Positions 25,207-34,523 of a DNA stretch of 64,000 nt are shown here, one piece after another (the stretch's first letter is position 1; each line of letters starts with the position of its first letter). A program made the translations under genes and the position numbers. The notes below the pieces were generated by a model that saw only the letters and a list, made by a program, of their open reading frames with translations, was not told the origin of the DNA and made no database searches. Origin of the DNA: Embleya scabrispora DSM 41855 (GTDB taxonomy: Bacteria > Actinomycetota > Actinomycetes > Streptomycetales > Streptomycetaceae); assembly GCF_000372745.1 (NCBI RefSeq), contig NZ_KB889679.1, forward strand, positions 46,601 through 110,600, read 5' to 3'.

Positions 25207-26885
25207 GGGGTACCTCCCGCTGTCGATCGTGCGCCCGATCCGGCTCCACCGGAACCTCGTACGGACGCCTGGATGCCCCGGCCGGCGACGATCGCGCCGC
25301 TGTTGTTCAGGTCACCGGAGACGTGCTGGATGATCCCGTTGTTCAGGACCAGCTCGTTGCGTTGGCGATACTCGGTCACGTCCACGTTCCGGCGCTGGAG
25401 GAAGTCCAGCACGAAGGCGGTGAACTTGCGCTCGATCAGCTTGAGGTACTTCTCCGCGTCCGAGTTCTGGAAGAACGTGGCGTAGTTCGCCGACGCGCCG
25501 AGTTCGCGTACCGAGGCCCGGGCTCCGCGGTCCACCGGCAGATTGCGCCCGGTGCGCTCCTGCGCCGCGCGCAGATTGCCCGCCCGGCGCCACCACGAGG
25601 CCCACACCCGCATCAGCCGACCGGCCGAGGAGATCATCAGGGCCGGGGCCTCCATCAGCGAGCGGCCCAGCGCGGCCCACAGCGTCGCCGTGTCCGCGGT
25701 GTGCAGCCACTCGTCGGCCACGTGGAAGTCGGGTCGGATCGGCGGCAGCACCAGTTCGTGCAATTCGGTGTACAGCAGTCGGCCGTCCATCGTGAAGCGG
25801 ATCAGCACCGACACGACCACCTCCTGCGACCACGTGCCGACCCGCACGCACAGGTAGCGCCGGGTGGCCTCGGCAGGCGGCGGCACCGGGCCACCGGTCA
25901 CCCCGCTGCTGAACTCGTGCATCTGCACGCTCAACCCGGACAGCCGATGCCTGCCCTCCTCGGACCCGGCCAGTTCCTCGAACGACGCGCAGATCGCGCT
26001 GGTGAGTTCGTCGACCGTGAACGGGGTGAACCCCTTCTTCGGCCACTTGCCGTCGCGCGGTGCGTCCAGCACGGACGGCTCGGCCCCGCGCAGCTCGACC
26101 GGGAAGGTCCAGCTCTCCACCAGTTCGCCGGCGCCGACGAACGGCAGGTAGCCGCTGTAGCGCACCGTGGACGGAATCGGCGGCGCGGCGGGCTCGAACG
26201 GCGCCTTGGCCACCACCGGCGCATGCGTCGGCCGCGGCGGCAGCACCTCCGCCAACGCGCCCTGCAATCCCCCGGGTCCGGCGTCCCCCGTCCCGTCGGC
26301 CGGCGGCCGGGTCGGCGTCCAGGTCCGTCCCGGACCCAGATCCGAGACCACGGTGGCCCGCTGCTGCATACGTTCGATCCACACCACGAACACCACGACC
26401 GCGTAGGTCGGCAGTACGGTCACCGCCAGGGTGTCGGTCGCCGGGAAGCCGCTCCCCCCGCCCGCCACGTACAACATCAGCCCGAACAGCAGCGCCGCCA
26501 CCCAGGACACCTGTGCCGCCGCCCGGGTCCGGAAGTCGCGCACACCGCCTCCGCCGGCGACCCCGGCACGCACCGTGAACAGCCCGACGAACACCACGAT
26601 CGCGAGCCAGAACAACCCGGCCGCGAAGCCGAAACCGATCAAGAACATCACCGCCGGCACCAGGAAGGCGATCACATCGCGCAGGATGCGCCGCCGCCGT
26701 GCGGCCAACGCGTGCTCCAGGACCGCCTGTTCGTTGTACCCGTAGGAGGGCGCCCGATCGCGGTGCGCGTTCTCCCACAGTTCCTCGATCACCCGGGCGG
26801 CGAACCGCTCGTCGATTTCCGCACCCGTGCACAGATACCGGGTGGCTCCGGTATCCGCGGTTGTGGACATGTCTGAAAATGACAC
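25203..26885 (-). CDS. Four-helix membrane protein with C-terminal repeat shared with its neighbour
   Basis: 560 residues, function unknown. N-terminal 1-60 is soluble. Hydrophobic helices lie at about 71-90, 91-105, 126-142 and 153-170. A Pro-rich linker (180-240) leads to a cytoplasmic domain (about 240-510) with SGYLPFVGAGELVESWTFPVEL, a conserved-looking RRYLCVRVGTWSQEVVVSVLIRFTMD, and a helical end FTAFVLDFLQRRNVDVTEYRQR. The last 50 residues hold LNNGIIQHVSGD and LNNSGAIVAGRGIQASV, then a Gly/Ser tail. The latter unit matches both repeats of the downstream 115-residue protein. GTG 26885 follows a run of G at 5 bases; ATG 26870 is possible. The pair lies between tpiA and secG, which are normally adjacent, so it looks like a lineage-specific insertion. 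Confidence 0.78.
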   Translation of the reverse strand: MSFSDMSTTADTGATRYLCTGAEIDERFAARVIEELWENAHRDRAPSYGYNEQAVLEHALAARRRRILRDVIAFLVPAVMFLIGFGFAAGLFWLAIVVFVGLFTVRAGVAGGGGVRDFRTRAAAQVSWVAALLFGLMLYVAGGGSGFPATDTLAVTVLPTYAVVVFVVWIERMQQRATVVSDLGPGRTWTPTRPPADGTGDAGPGGLQGALAEVLPPRPTHAPVVAKAPFEPAAPPIPSTVRYSGYLPFVGAGELVESWTFPVELRGAEPSVLDAPRDGKWPKKGFTPFTVDELTSAICASFEELAGSEEGRHRLSGLSVQMHEFSSGVTGGPVPPPAEATRRYLCVRVGTWSQEVVVSVLIRFTMDGRLLYTELHELVLPPIRPDFHVADEWLHTADTATLWAALGRSLMEAPALMISSAGRLMRVWASWWRRAGNLRAAQERTGRNLPVDRGARASVRELGASANYATFFQNSDAEKYLKLIERKFTAFVLDFLQRRNVDVTEYRQRNELVLNNGIIQHVSGDLNNSGAIVAGRGIQASVRGSGGAGSGARSTAGGTP

Positions 26886-27066
26886 CCGGCCCCCCTGGGG
26901 TCGGCCGGCCGAACCACCCGGAAGGGGTGACTACCGGCCACTTGGCGATGACTTATGGTCAGTCATCCGTTACGGGAGCGGCAAGCGGAATGGAAATAGT
27001 TGCGACGGGTTTATGAGGAACGAACGATTCCGGCCGGCAGCGCCCATCCCCGGCCCGGCCCGGACA

Positions 27067-27108
27067 CGCGAAGGGCCCGGAGCGGCATCCCGCTCCGGGC
27101 CCTTCGCG
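27067..27108 (-). terminator. tpiA terminator
   Basis: A perfect 19-base stem, from CGCGAAGGGCCCGGAGCGG to its complement, with a four-base CATC loop. It starts 27 bases after the tpiA stop codon and insulates the gap-pgk-tpiA unit from the next gene pair. Confidence 0.9.
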
Positions 27109-27134
27109 ATGTCTCGACCAATCGGCCGCGACCG

Positions 27135-27938
27135 TCAGCCGGCCTTCTTCTCGTGGTAGCGGACGATCTGCGCGAACTCCTCGGCGACCAGGCAGGCGCC
27201 GCCGACCAGGCCGCCGTCCACGTCCGGCTGCGCCATCAGCCCGGCCGCGTTGCCGGCCTTCATCGAACCGCCGTACAACACCCGCACCCGGTCCGCCAGT
27301 TCCGGCGAGTACAGCTCGGCGAGCTTGGCCCGGATCGCCGAGCACACCTCCTGTGCGTTCTCCGGCGTGGCCACCTCGCCGGTGCCGATCGCCCAGACCG
27401 GCTCGTACGCGATCACCACGGACTCGGCCTGCTCGGTCGTGATGCCCTTGAGCGCACCCTCGACCTGCGTGAGCGTGTGGGCCACGTGCCCGCCCGCCTT
27501 GCGCACGTCCAGTCCCTCGCCGACGCACACGATCGGCACCAGGCCGCTGCGGTAGGCGGCGTGCGCCTTCGCGTTCACCACGGTGTCGTCCTCGGCGTGG
27601 TACTGCCGCCGCTCGGAGTGGCCGACCAGCGCGTAGGTGCAGTTCAGCTTGGCGAGCATGGACCCGGAGATCTCACCGGTGTAGGCGCCGCTCGCGTGCT
27701 GCGAGATGTCCTGCGCGCCGTAGCTGAACCGGAGCTTGTCCGCGTCGACCATGGTCTGCACCGAGCGCAGGTCGGTGAACGGCGGCAACACCGCGACCTC
27801 GACCCGGTCGAAGTCCTTGTCGTTCAGGGTGAACGCGAGCTTTTGCACCAGGGAGATGGCCTCGAGGTGGTTGAGGTTCATCTTCCAGTTGCCCGCCATC
27901 AGCGGGATGCGACCGGTGCTTTTGTTGAGCGCAGACAT
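27135..27938 (-). CDS. tpiA: Triose-phosphate isomerase
   Basis: A 267-residue glycolytic TIM barrel interconverting dihydroxyacetone phosphate and glyceraldehyde-3-phosphate. [14 protein letters not shown] carries the catalytic Lys and Asn. [17 protein letters not shown] holds the electrophilic His. [26 protein letters not shown] holds the catalytic Glu and the flexible loop, and [31 protein letters not shown] binds phosphate. ATG 27938 lies 5 bases after pgk, with GGAGGG inside the pgk end, so the two are coupled. A strong terminator follows. Confidence 0.97.
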   Translation of the reverse strand: MSALNKSTGRIPLMAGNWKMNLNHLEAISLVQKLAFTLNDKDFDRVEVAVLPPFTDLRSVQTMVDADKLRFSYGAQDISQHASGAYTGEISGSMLAKLNCTYALVGHSERRQYHAEDDTVVNAKAHAAYRSGLVPIVCVGEGLDVRKAGGHVAHTLTQVEGALKGITTEQAESVVIAYEPVWAIGTGEVATPENAQEVCSAIRAKLAELYSPELADRVRVLYGGSMKAGNAAGLMAQPDVDGGLVGGACLVAEEFAQIVRYHEKKAG

Positions 27939-27943
27939 CGGGA

Positions 27944-29131
27944 TCAGCCCTCCAGGGCTTCGAGACCGGGCAGGGACTTGCCTTCGAGGTACTCCAGGCT
28001 CGCGCCGCCGCCGGTCGAGATGTGACCGAAGGCGTTCTCGTCGAAGCCGAGGGTGCGCACCGCCGCGGCCGAGTCGCCGCCGCCGACCACGGTGAACGCG
28101 TCGGAGTCGATCAGACCCTGCGCCACCGCGCGGGTGCCGTGGCTGTACGGCTCCATCTCGAACACGCCCATCGGGCCGTTCCAGAAGACCGTCTGCGCGT
28201 CGGCGAGCTTGTCCGCGAACAGTTCGCCCGACGCCGGGCCGATGTCCAGACCGAGCCGGTCGGCCGGGATCGCGTCGATGGAGACCACCGCGTGGTCCGC
28301 GTCGGCGGCGAACGCGGTGGCCGCGATCACGTCGACGGGCAGCACGAACTCCACGCCGCGCGCCTCGGCGCGGGCCAGGTACTCGCGGACCCGGTCGAGC
28401 TGGTCCTTCTCCAACAGCGACTTGCCCACCTCGTGGCCCTGCGCGGCCAGGAAGGTGAACACCATGCCGCCGCCGACCAGGATCCGGTCCGCCTTGTCCA
28501 GCAGGCTGTCGATGACACCGAGCTTGTCGGACACCTTCGACCCGCCCAGGATCACCGCGTACGGGCGCTGCACGTCCTCGGTGAGCCGCTTGAGCACGTC
28601 CAGCTCGGTGGCGATCAGACCGCCGACGGCGTGCGGCAGCCGGGCCGGCACGTCGAACACCGAGGCGTGCTTGCGGTGCACCGCACCGAAGCCGTCGCCC
28701 ACGTACACCTCGGCGAGCTCGGCGAGGCGATCCGCGAACGCGCCGCGCTCGGCGTCGTCCTTGGCCGTCTCGCCCGGGTTGAAGCGCAGGTTCTCCAGCA
28801 GCGCGACCCGGCCGTCGGCGAGCTCGCCGACCGTGGCCCGCGCGCTCTCGCCGACCGTGTCGGTCGCGAACGCCACGTCGGCGCCCAGCAGTTCGCCCAG
28901 TCGCGCGGCCACCGGCGCGAGCGAGAACTGCGGCTCGGGGGCGCCCTTGGGCCGGCCCAGGTGCGAGCACACGATCACCTTGGCGCCGCGGGCGACCAGG
29001 GCCGAAATCGTCGGCACGCTCGCCCGGATCCGGCCGTCGTCGGTGATGCGTCCGCCGTCGAGCGGGACGTTGAGGTCGGCGCGCACCAGGACGCGCTTAC
29101 CGGATACGTCGATGTCGTCGATGGTCTTCAA
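27944..29131 (-). CDS. pgk: Phosphoglycerate kinase
   Basis: A 395-residue glycolytic kinase forming ATP from 1,3-bisphosphoglycerate. The N-terminus [28 protein letters not shown] carries the substrate-binding [61 protein letters not shown] and the C-terminal [16 protein letters not shown] are all present. TTG 29131 was chosen because AAGGA lies about 10 bases upstream and homologues begin MKTID. The in-frame sequence further upstream would run across the gap-pgk hairpin. The gene lies between gap and tpiA. Confidence 0.96.
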   Translation of the reverse strand: MKTIDDIDVSGKRVLVRADLNVPLDGGRITDDGRIRASVPTISALVARGAKVIVCSHLGRPKGAPEPQFSLAPVAARLGELLGADVAFATDTVGESARATVGELADGRVALLENLRFNPGETAKDDAERGAFADRLAELAEVYVGDGFGAVHRKHASVFDVPARLPHAVGGLIATELDVLKRLTEDVQRPYAVILGGSKVSDKLGVIDSLLDKADRILVGGGMVFTFLAAQGHEVGKSLLEKDQLDRVREYLARAEARGVEFVLPVDVIAATAFAADADHAVVSIDAIPADRLGLDIGPASGELFADKLADAQTVFWNGPMGVFEMEPYSHGTRAVAQGLIDSDAFTVVGGGDSAAAVRTLGFDENAFGHISTGGGASLEYLEGKSLPGLEALEG

Positions 29132-29178
29132 GTTCGATTCGTCCTTGGCTGGAGGAAACGGGGTGGGGGTTGCAGAAA

Positions 29179-29211
29179 CGGGCCCGGGTGACGACGTGTC
29201 ACCCGGGCCCG
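29179..29211 (-). terminator. Hairpin between gap and pgk
   Basis: Perfect 14-base arms CGGGCCCGGGTGAC and GTCACCCGGGCCCG with a 5-base loop. Located between cotranscribed glycolytic genes, it may attenuate read-through or mark an RNA processing site that sets gap above pgk. Confidence 0.75.
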
Positions 29212-29246
29212 CATCGTCAAGCGTCATCGGTGCGTGTGCCGCACCG

Positions 29247-30410
<1,164 letters not shown>

Positions 30411-30436
30411 TCATCGGATACACGTACCGATCGGCA

Positions 30437-30973
30437 CTATCCGGCGACTCGCTTGGTGATCACGAAACCCTCGAAGCCGGCGAGCAGATAGAACAGCGCG
30501 TCCATCGGCTCCAGGAATTCCTTCCAGGAGTCGAACATCCGCGAGTCGGTGAGCACTTCGGACAGCGACATGTCGTTCGCGTCCTGCACCCACATGGCCA
30601 CACCGAGGTACTGTCCGATGAAGACGCCGAGCACGCTCAGCACGACACCGATCACCGGAAGTACCGGATTTCGTCCGCCGACCTTGCCGAGCGCGACCGC
30701 GATCAGCGCCCCGACGGCGATCGCCATGTAGCCGATCTGGTGCTCGGACTCTTTCAGGATGTAGGCGTAGACGACGGCGGCGACCACCATCGCAACCACG
30801 CCGAGGAGGATCCCCAGGCCCGGATTCCCCTGTTGCCGCGGCGGCTGCGGCGGCGGGCCGCCGTACGGCCCCGACCCGAACGGCCCGGGCGGACCCGGCT
30901 GTTGTTGCCCCCACTGGCCCGGGCCGGGTTGGCCGGGCGGCGGCCCCCAGGGGCCGGGCGCGTTGTTGCTCAA
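30437..30973 (-). CDS. Small membrane protein with Pro/Gly/Gln-rich N-terminus
   Basis: 178 residues. The first roughly 55 residues are a low-complexity Pro/Gly/Gln-rich tail (GPWGPPPGQPGPGQWGQQQP), probably cytoplasmic. Four hydrophobic helices follow: GLGILLGVVAMVVAAVVYAYI, IGYMAIAVGALIAVALGKV, VLPVIGVVLSVLGVFIGQYLGVAM and ALFYLLAGFEGFVI. It resembles other actinobacterial Pro-rich multi-helix proteins of unknown role. TTG 30973 was chosen because a run of six G lies 7 bases upstream. The upstream in-frame GTG lacks such a site. Function unknown. Confidence 0.8.
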   Translation of the reverse strand: MSNNAPGPWGPPPGQPGPGQWGQQQPGPPGPFGSGPYGGPPPQPPRQQGNPGLGILLGVVAMVVAAVVYAYILKESEHQIGYMAIAVGALIAVALGKVGGRNPVLPVIGVVLSVLGVFIGQYLGVAMWVQDANDMSLSEVLTDSRMFDSWKEFLEPMDALFYLLAGFEGFVITKRVAG

Positions 30974-31034
30974 GGTGATTCCCCCCGAATAAAAAACTCG
31001 CACACGCGGGAACTCGCGTGTGCGCGGAGACGTT

Positions 31035-31072
31035 GACGGCCCCCGACGGAGGAGTCTCCGCCGGGGGCCGTC
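31035..31072 (-). terminator. Terminator of the M14 carboxypeptidase gene
   Basis: 17-base arms (31035-31051 and 31056-31072) pair with one mismatch around a GAGT loop, followed on the minus strand by GTC AACG. It lies 47 bases after the stop codon. Confidence 0.85.
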
Positions 31073-31119
31073 ATTTGACCATCGGTTTTACCCGATCAGC
31101 GCATCACGATCGGGTGTAC

Positions 31120-34100
31120 CTACTTGTACAGCTCCCGCAGGATCCGGTCCACGACCACCTTGCGGTCGTCCGCGGTGGCCAACTGCTCCAGGCCGAAGCC
31201 GAAGAGCATGGTGTCGTCGGTGGCGATCACCGACGAACCGAACGCGGCCTGGCTGCGGGTGAAGCCGACGAGCGCGAGGTCACCGGGCGGCGGGCCGGCC
31301 AGGACCCACGGGCCCAGACCGGTCTCGAAGCCCTCGGCGTCCACGACGCCCGCGTTGGTGGTGACCTTGGTGTCGTCCACGAACAGGCCGGTGCCACCGG
31401 TGTTCGAGTCGCTCACGTACGAGAACGAGACCTCGATCTTCTTGCCCGCGTACGCGGACAGGTCGAACGCGACCGGCTTCCAACCACCCGAGTTGCCGGT
31501 GAAGGAGTTCCACGCGCCGGTGGTGCCGGTGCTCAGGCACTTGGGGGTGGTCACCGTCAGGTAGTGCCGCAACTGCGTGTGGGTCCGGACGAAGTCGCCG
31601 CCCTCACAGGACGTGGGCGGCTTGGTGCTGCTCCCGCCGTTGAGGTCGGGCAGCGTCGTCCAGTCGTCGGCACCGACCGTGTGGGCCTCCACGATCGCGT
31701 GGTCCCACTCGCGCTCGGTGTCGAACGAGAACTGCGCGGTGAGCTTCGCCGCGTCCGCCGCCGTCACCCCGGTGAGGTCGATCGTGCGGGTCAGTCGCTT
31801 GTACGCGTTGTCCGAGTGCAGGCCGTTGATGTACCACGAGCCCTCGGCCGGCGAGTACGGCCCGGACGTGTTGCCCGAGTAGGTCGCCACCGAACGGCTG
31901 TCGAACATCGGGAACCTGTCCGGCGTCAGGATCGCGCTGGTGGGCAGGAACCCGCCCGCCTCGTTCAGCGGGTTGGAGGCCGTGCCCGGCAGAGCCTTGT
32001 CGATGCCCTGCAACGGCGCGGCCGAACCGACCACGCCGGTGGCACCGTTGGTCGCCGACCGGTCGTACGCGCCCAGCCAGTACTGGCTGAAGTCGTCCGA
32101 GACGATCAGGCAGTCGCCGGCCGCGTCGGCGGTGACCTTGCAGGGCTGGTCCGGGTGCCCGTTCAGGCCGTAGTAGATGCCGCCGCCCGCCGCGCTGCGC
32201 AGGGGACCGTAGTAGCTCGCGGTCTCGCCGAGGTAGGCCAGCTTGCCGCCCTCGTTGAGGAAGTCGCGCACGTTGGTGGTCACGTCCTGGACCACGGGCG
32301 TGACCTGGGCGTCCTGGACCGGCTCACCGAAGAAGTCGGTGTTCTCCCGGGCCGCGTCCTGGGTCAGTCGGTTGTCGCCGAGATACCAGAACACGCCCTT
32401 GAAGTGCGAGAGCACGCCGAGGTGGTGCGGTGCGCCGAGCTTGTCCACGTCGTACACGGCCGCCTTGACACCGTTGGCCGCCAGCGCGTCCACGTACTGC
32501 TGGGCGTACTTGGGGCCGACCGTGTTCGGCGGGTAGGTCGGGTTGACGCCCTTGTAGTCCTCGTCGGCCAGGACCAGCGTCTCGGTCTTCTCGGCGATGC
32601 CGCTCTCCACCGTGAAGGTGAAGCGATCGCTCTCCACCTTGCCGGTGCCGGCCTTGTCGCCGGTGAACCAGACCTCGATCCGGTCACCGGTGCGCACGTT
32701 CTTGATGTCGCCCCGGTATTCGGCGTAGTAGTCCGAGCCCTGCTCGCCGTACCGCTTGCCGCCCTTCCACTCCTTGACGCCCGCGGTCTTGGTCGGGCCG
32801 CCGTTGACGCGGTAGTCGACCTTGCGGTTGGTCAGCGAGCGCTTGGCGATCACCGCGACGGTCTGGTCGTCGTGGTCCTCGGCATAGGAGTGCTCGAACC
32901 GGTCGGCCACCAGGTCGGGGGCCTTGCGCCCGACCGAGGAGACCGGGTCGTCCGGGTCCTTGGCCGACTTGGCGACCGAGAGCGCGAACGCCTGGTTCTT
33001 GGCGTACTCCATTCGAACCAGCGTCTCGTCGTTCGGGAAGCTGAAGATGCTGCCGCAGTTCTCCACCGTGTACGGGTCGTCCGGCAGGTAACCGGCGGCC
33101 GTGGCACACGTGGACATCTCCGGAGTGAACGACAGCGTCTTGTACGCCTCGTTCATCTGCCCGTCGGTGTCGCCGTTGGTCACGTACAGCTCGGCGGACA
33201 GGTCCGGGTCGTAGTCCGCGACCGCCGGGTGCGCGTCGTCGCCCGCGAGCGCGATCATGATCTGGTCGTCGGGGCTGGGCGTGGCCACCTGCGACCCGAC
33301 GCCGTACAGGATCAACTGCGCGGCGGAGTGGTAGTTGACCACGAACTCCGCCTTGATGTGCTTGGCGAAGCCCTCGATCGCCCGGGTCTCCGGTTCGGAG
33401 GAGGGCCCGGTGCCCCGGTAGGTCTCGTTCAGCGGGTCGGGCGAGGAACCCTCGTTGTCGTAACCCCACTTGTAGTCGAAGTTGCGGTTGAGGTCGACGC
33501 CGTCCCCGGCGGTGATCACGCCGTCGCCGTTGTTGTCGCGCAGGTTCTTGCGCCACAGCCGCTGGCCGGTCTGGAAGGTCCAGTCGTAGCCGTCGGGGTT
33601 GGCCGAGATCACGAACCACAGCTCGTTGTCCGAGACCAGCTTGGTGGCCTCGTCGTCCTTGCCGTAGCCCTCCACGTAGTGGTGCACGAGCCGGCGGGTC
33701 ATCTCCGGCGTGATCCACTCGCGGGCGTGCTGGTTGGACATGTACAACACGCCCGGCTTGGACCCGTCGGCGCTGGTGCGGACGTTCTTGGTCACCTTGA
33801 CCGCGAGGATGTCCTGCCCGAGCACGGTCTTGCCGATGCTGACCGTCTTGGCGATGTCGGGGTGGTCCTTGGCGAGCTGGACCAGCTCGGCGCCGAGGCC
33901 GTTCGGGCCGCTGTACTTGCGGAAAACACCCGCTGCGGGCGCGGCCGTTCGGTTCTGCGCCTGGGACTTGGCCTCCACGGAGATGCCGGCGGCACGCAGC
34001 TTGGCGGCCTGGGCATCGCTCAGGATCACCTCCAGCTTGGCCTTGCCGTCGGCAGCCCTGGTGGTCTGTGTCTCGTGTCGGTCCACGCCCAGGTCGAAGA

Positions 34101-34344
34101 TCTGCTTCACCTGTGCCGCGTCGGCCGTGATCGTGTATGACTGCGGACCTGCGTCGCCCGCCGGAGGCAGTTTCGCTTCCGGCGGCGCGCTGGTCACCTC
34201 GGGATAGGAGACCGGATTCTCGGCGGGGGCCGCGGTGCTCACCGGCGCTGCGGTCAACAGACCGAGTGCCAGTGAGAGCGCCGCGACTCCCGTGGTGCCG
34301 ATACGGACTCGTGTGGTGGTGCCCCTGGAACGATGACGCCTCAT
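31120..34344 (-). CDS. Secreted M14 zinc carboxypeptidase with long C-terminal modules
   Basis: 1074 residues with a Sec signal peptide (basic start, hydrophobic GVAALSLALGLLTAAP, cleavage near residue 40). A propeptide extends to about 140. The M14 domain (about 140-480) shows zinc ligands His206 and Glu209 in NQHAREW and His339 in VVNYHS. It also has Asn-Arg in VDLNRNFD and the general base Glu409 in FTPEMST. Residues about 640-830 look like a flavodoxin/glutamine-amidotransferase-like fold without visible catalytic residues. The C-terminal part is a beta-rich region like that of immune inhibitor A peptidases (AYAGKKIEVSFSYVSDSNTGGTGLFVDD). It probably degrades extracellular peptides. ATG 34344 has GGGGGG close upstream; ATG 34374 is possible. 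A homologue at this position is known to me in other streptomycetes. Confidence 0.9.
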   Translation of the reverse strand: MRRHRSRGTTTRVRIGTTGVAALSLALGLLTAAPVSTAAPAENPVSYPEVTSAPPEAKLPPAGDAGPQSYTITADAAQVKQIFDLGVDRHETQTTRAADGKAKLEVILSDAQAAKLRAAGISVEAKSQAQNRTAAPAAGVFRKYSGPNGLGAELVQLAKDHPDIAKTVSIGKTVLGQDILAVKVTKNVRTSADGSKPGVLYMSNQHAREWITPEMTRRLVHHYVEGYGKDDEATKLVSDNELWFVISANPDGYDWTFQTGQRLWRKNLRDNNGDGVITAGDGVDLNRNFDYKWGYDNEGSSPDPLNETYRGTGPSSEPETRAIEGFAKHIKAEFVVNYHSAAQLILYGVGSQVATPSPDDQIMIALAGDDAHPAVADYDPDLSAELYVTNGDTDGQMNEAYKTLSFTPEMSTCATAAGYLPDDPYTVENCGSIFSFPNDETLVRMEYAKNQAFALSVAKSAKDPDDPVSSVGRKAPDLVADRFEHSYAEDHDDQTVAVIAKRSLTNRKVDYRVNGGPTKTAGVKEWKGGKRYGEQGSDYYAEYRGDIKNVRTGDRIEVWFTGDKAGTGKVESDRFTFTVESGIAEKTETLVLADEDYKGVNPTYPPNTVGPKYAQQYVDALAANGVKAAVYDVDKLGAPHHLGVLSHFKGVFWYLGDNRLTQDAARENTDFFGEPVQDAQVTPVVQDVTTNVRDFLNEGGKLAYLGETASYYGPLRSAAGGGIYYGLNGHPDQPCKVTADAAGDCLIVSDDFSQYWLGAYDRSATNGATGVVGSAAPLQGIDKALPGTASNPLNEAGGFLPTSAILTPDRFPMFDSRSVATYSGNTSGPYSPAEGSWYINGLHSDNAYKRLTRTIDLTGVTAADAAKLTAQFSFDTEREWDHAIVEAHTVGADDWTTLPDLNGGSSTKPPTSCEGGDFVRTHTQLRHYLTVTTPKCLSTGTTGAWNSFTGNSGGWKPVAFDLSAYAGKKIEVSFSYVSDSNTGGTGLFVDDTKVTTNAGVVDAEGFETGLGPWVLAGPPPGDLALVGFTRSQAAFGSSVIATDDTMLFGFGLEQLATADDRKVVVDRILRELYK

Positions 34345-34523
34345 CGACCCCCCAGTCGTGGGTTCGGCGTGCATAGGGACGGCGCGAAACCACGACCTCA
34401 AGGTACGGAACGTGATCCCTGCGCCCGGGTGTTGCGCATGCTACGGCAACCACCGCGTGGTACACGAGACCTGACGCACGGTCATATTCGGTCAGTGCTA
34501 CGCGCAGAGATTCCACATAGTGA

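Noticed and set aside
27135..28970. tpiA as a 611-residue protein extending upstream
   Set aside because: The upstream part is the shifted frame of pgk. The ribosome site and family start are at ATG 27938.
31018..34140. A 1040-codon open frame on the plus strand
   Set aside because: It runs antisense to the M14 carboxypeptidase, whose zinc motifs and signal peptide are clear. The plus frame has a Val/Arg/Gly/His-rich shadow composition and no domain.
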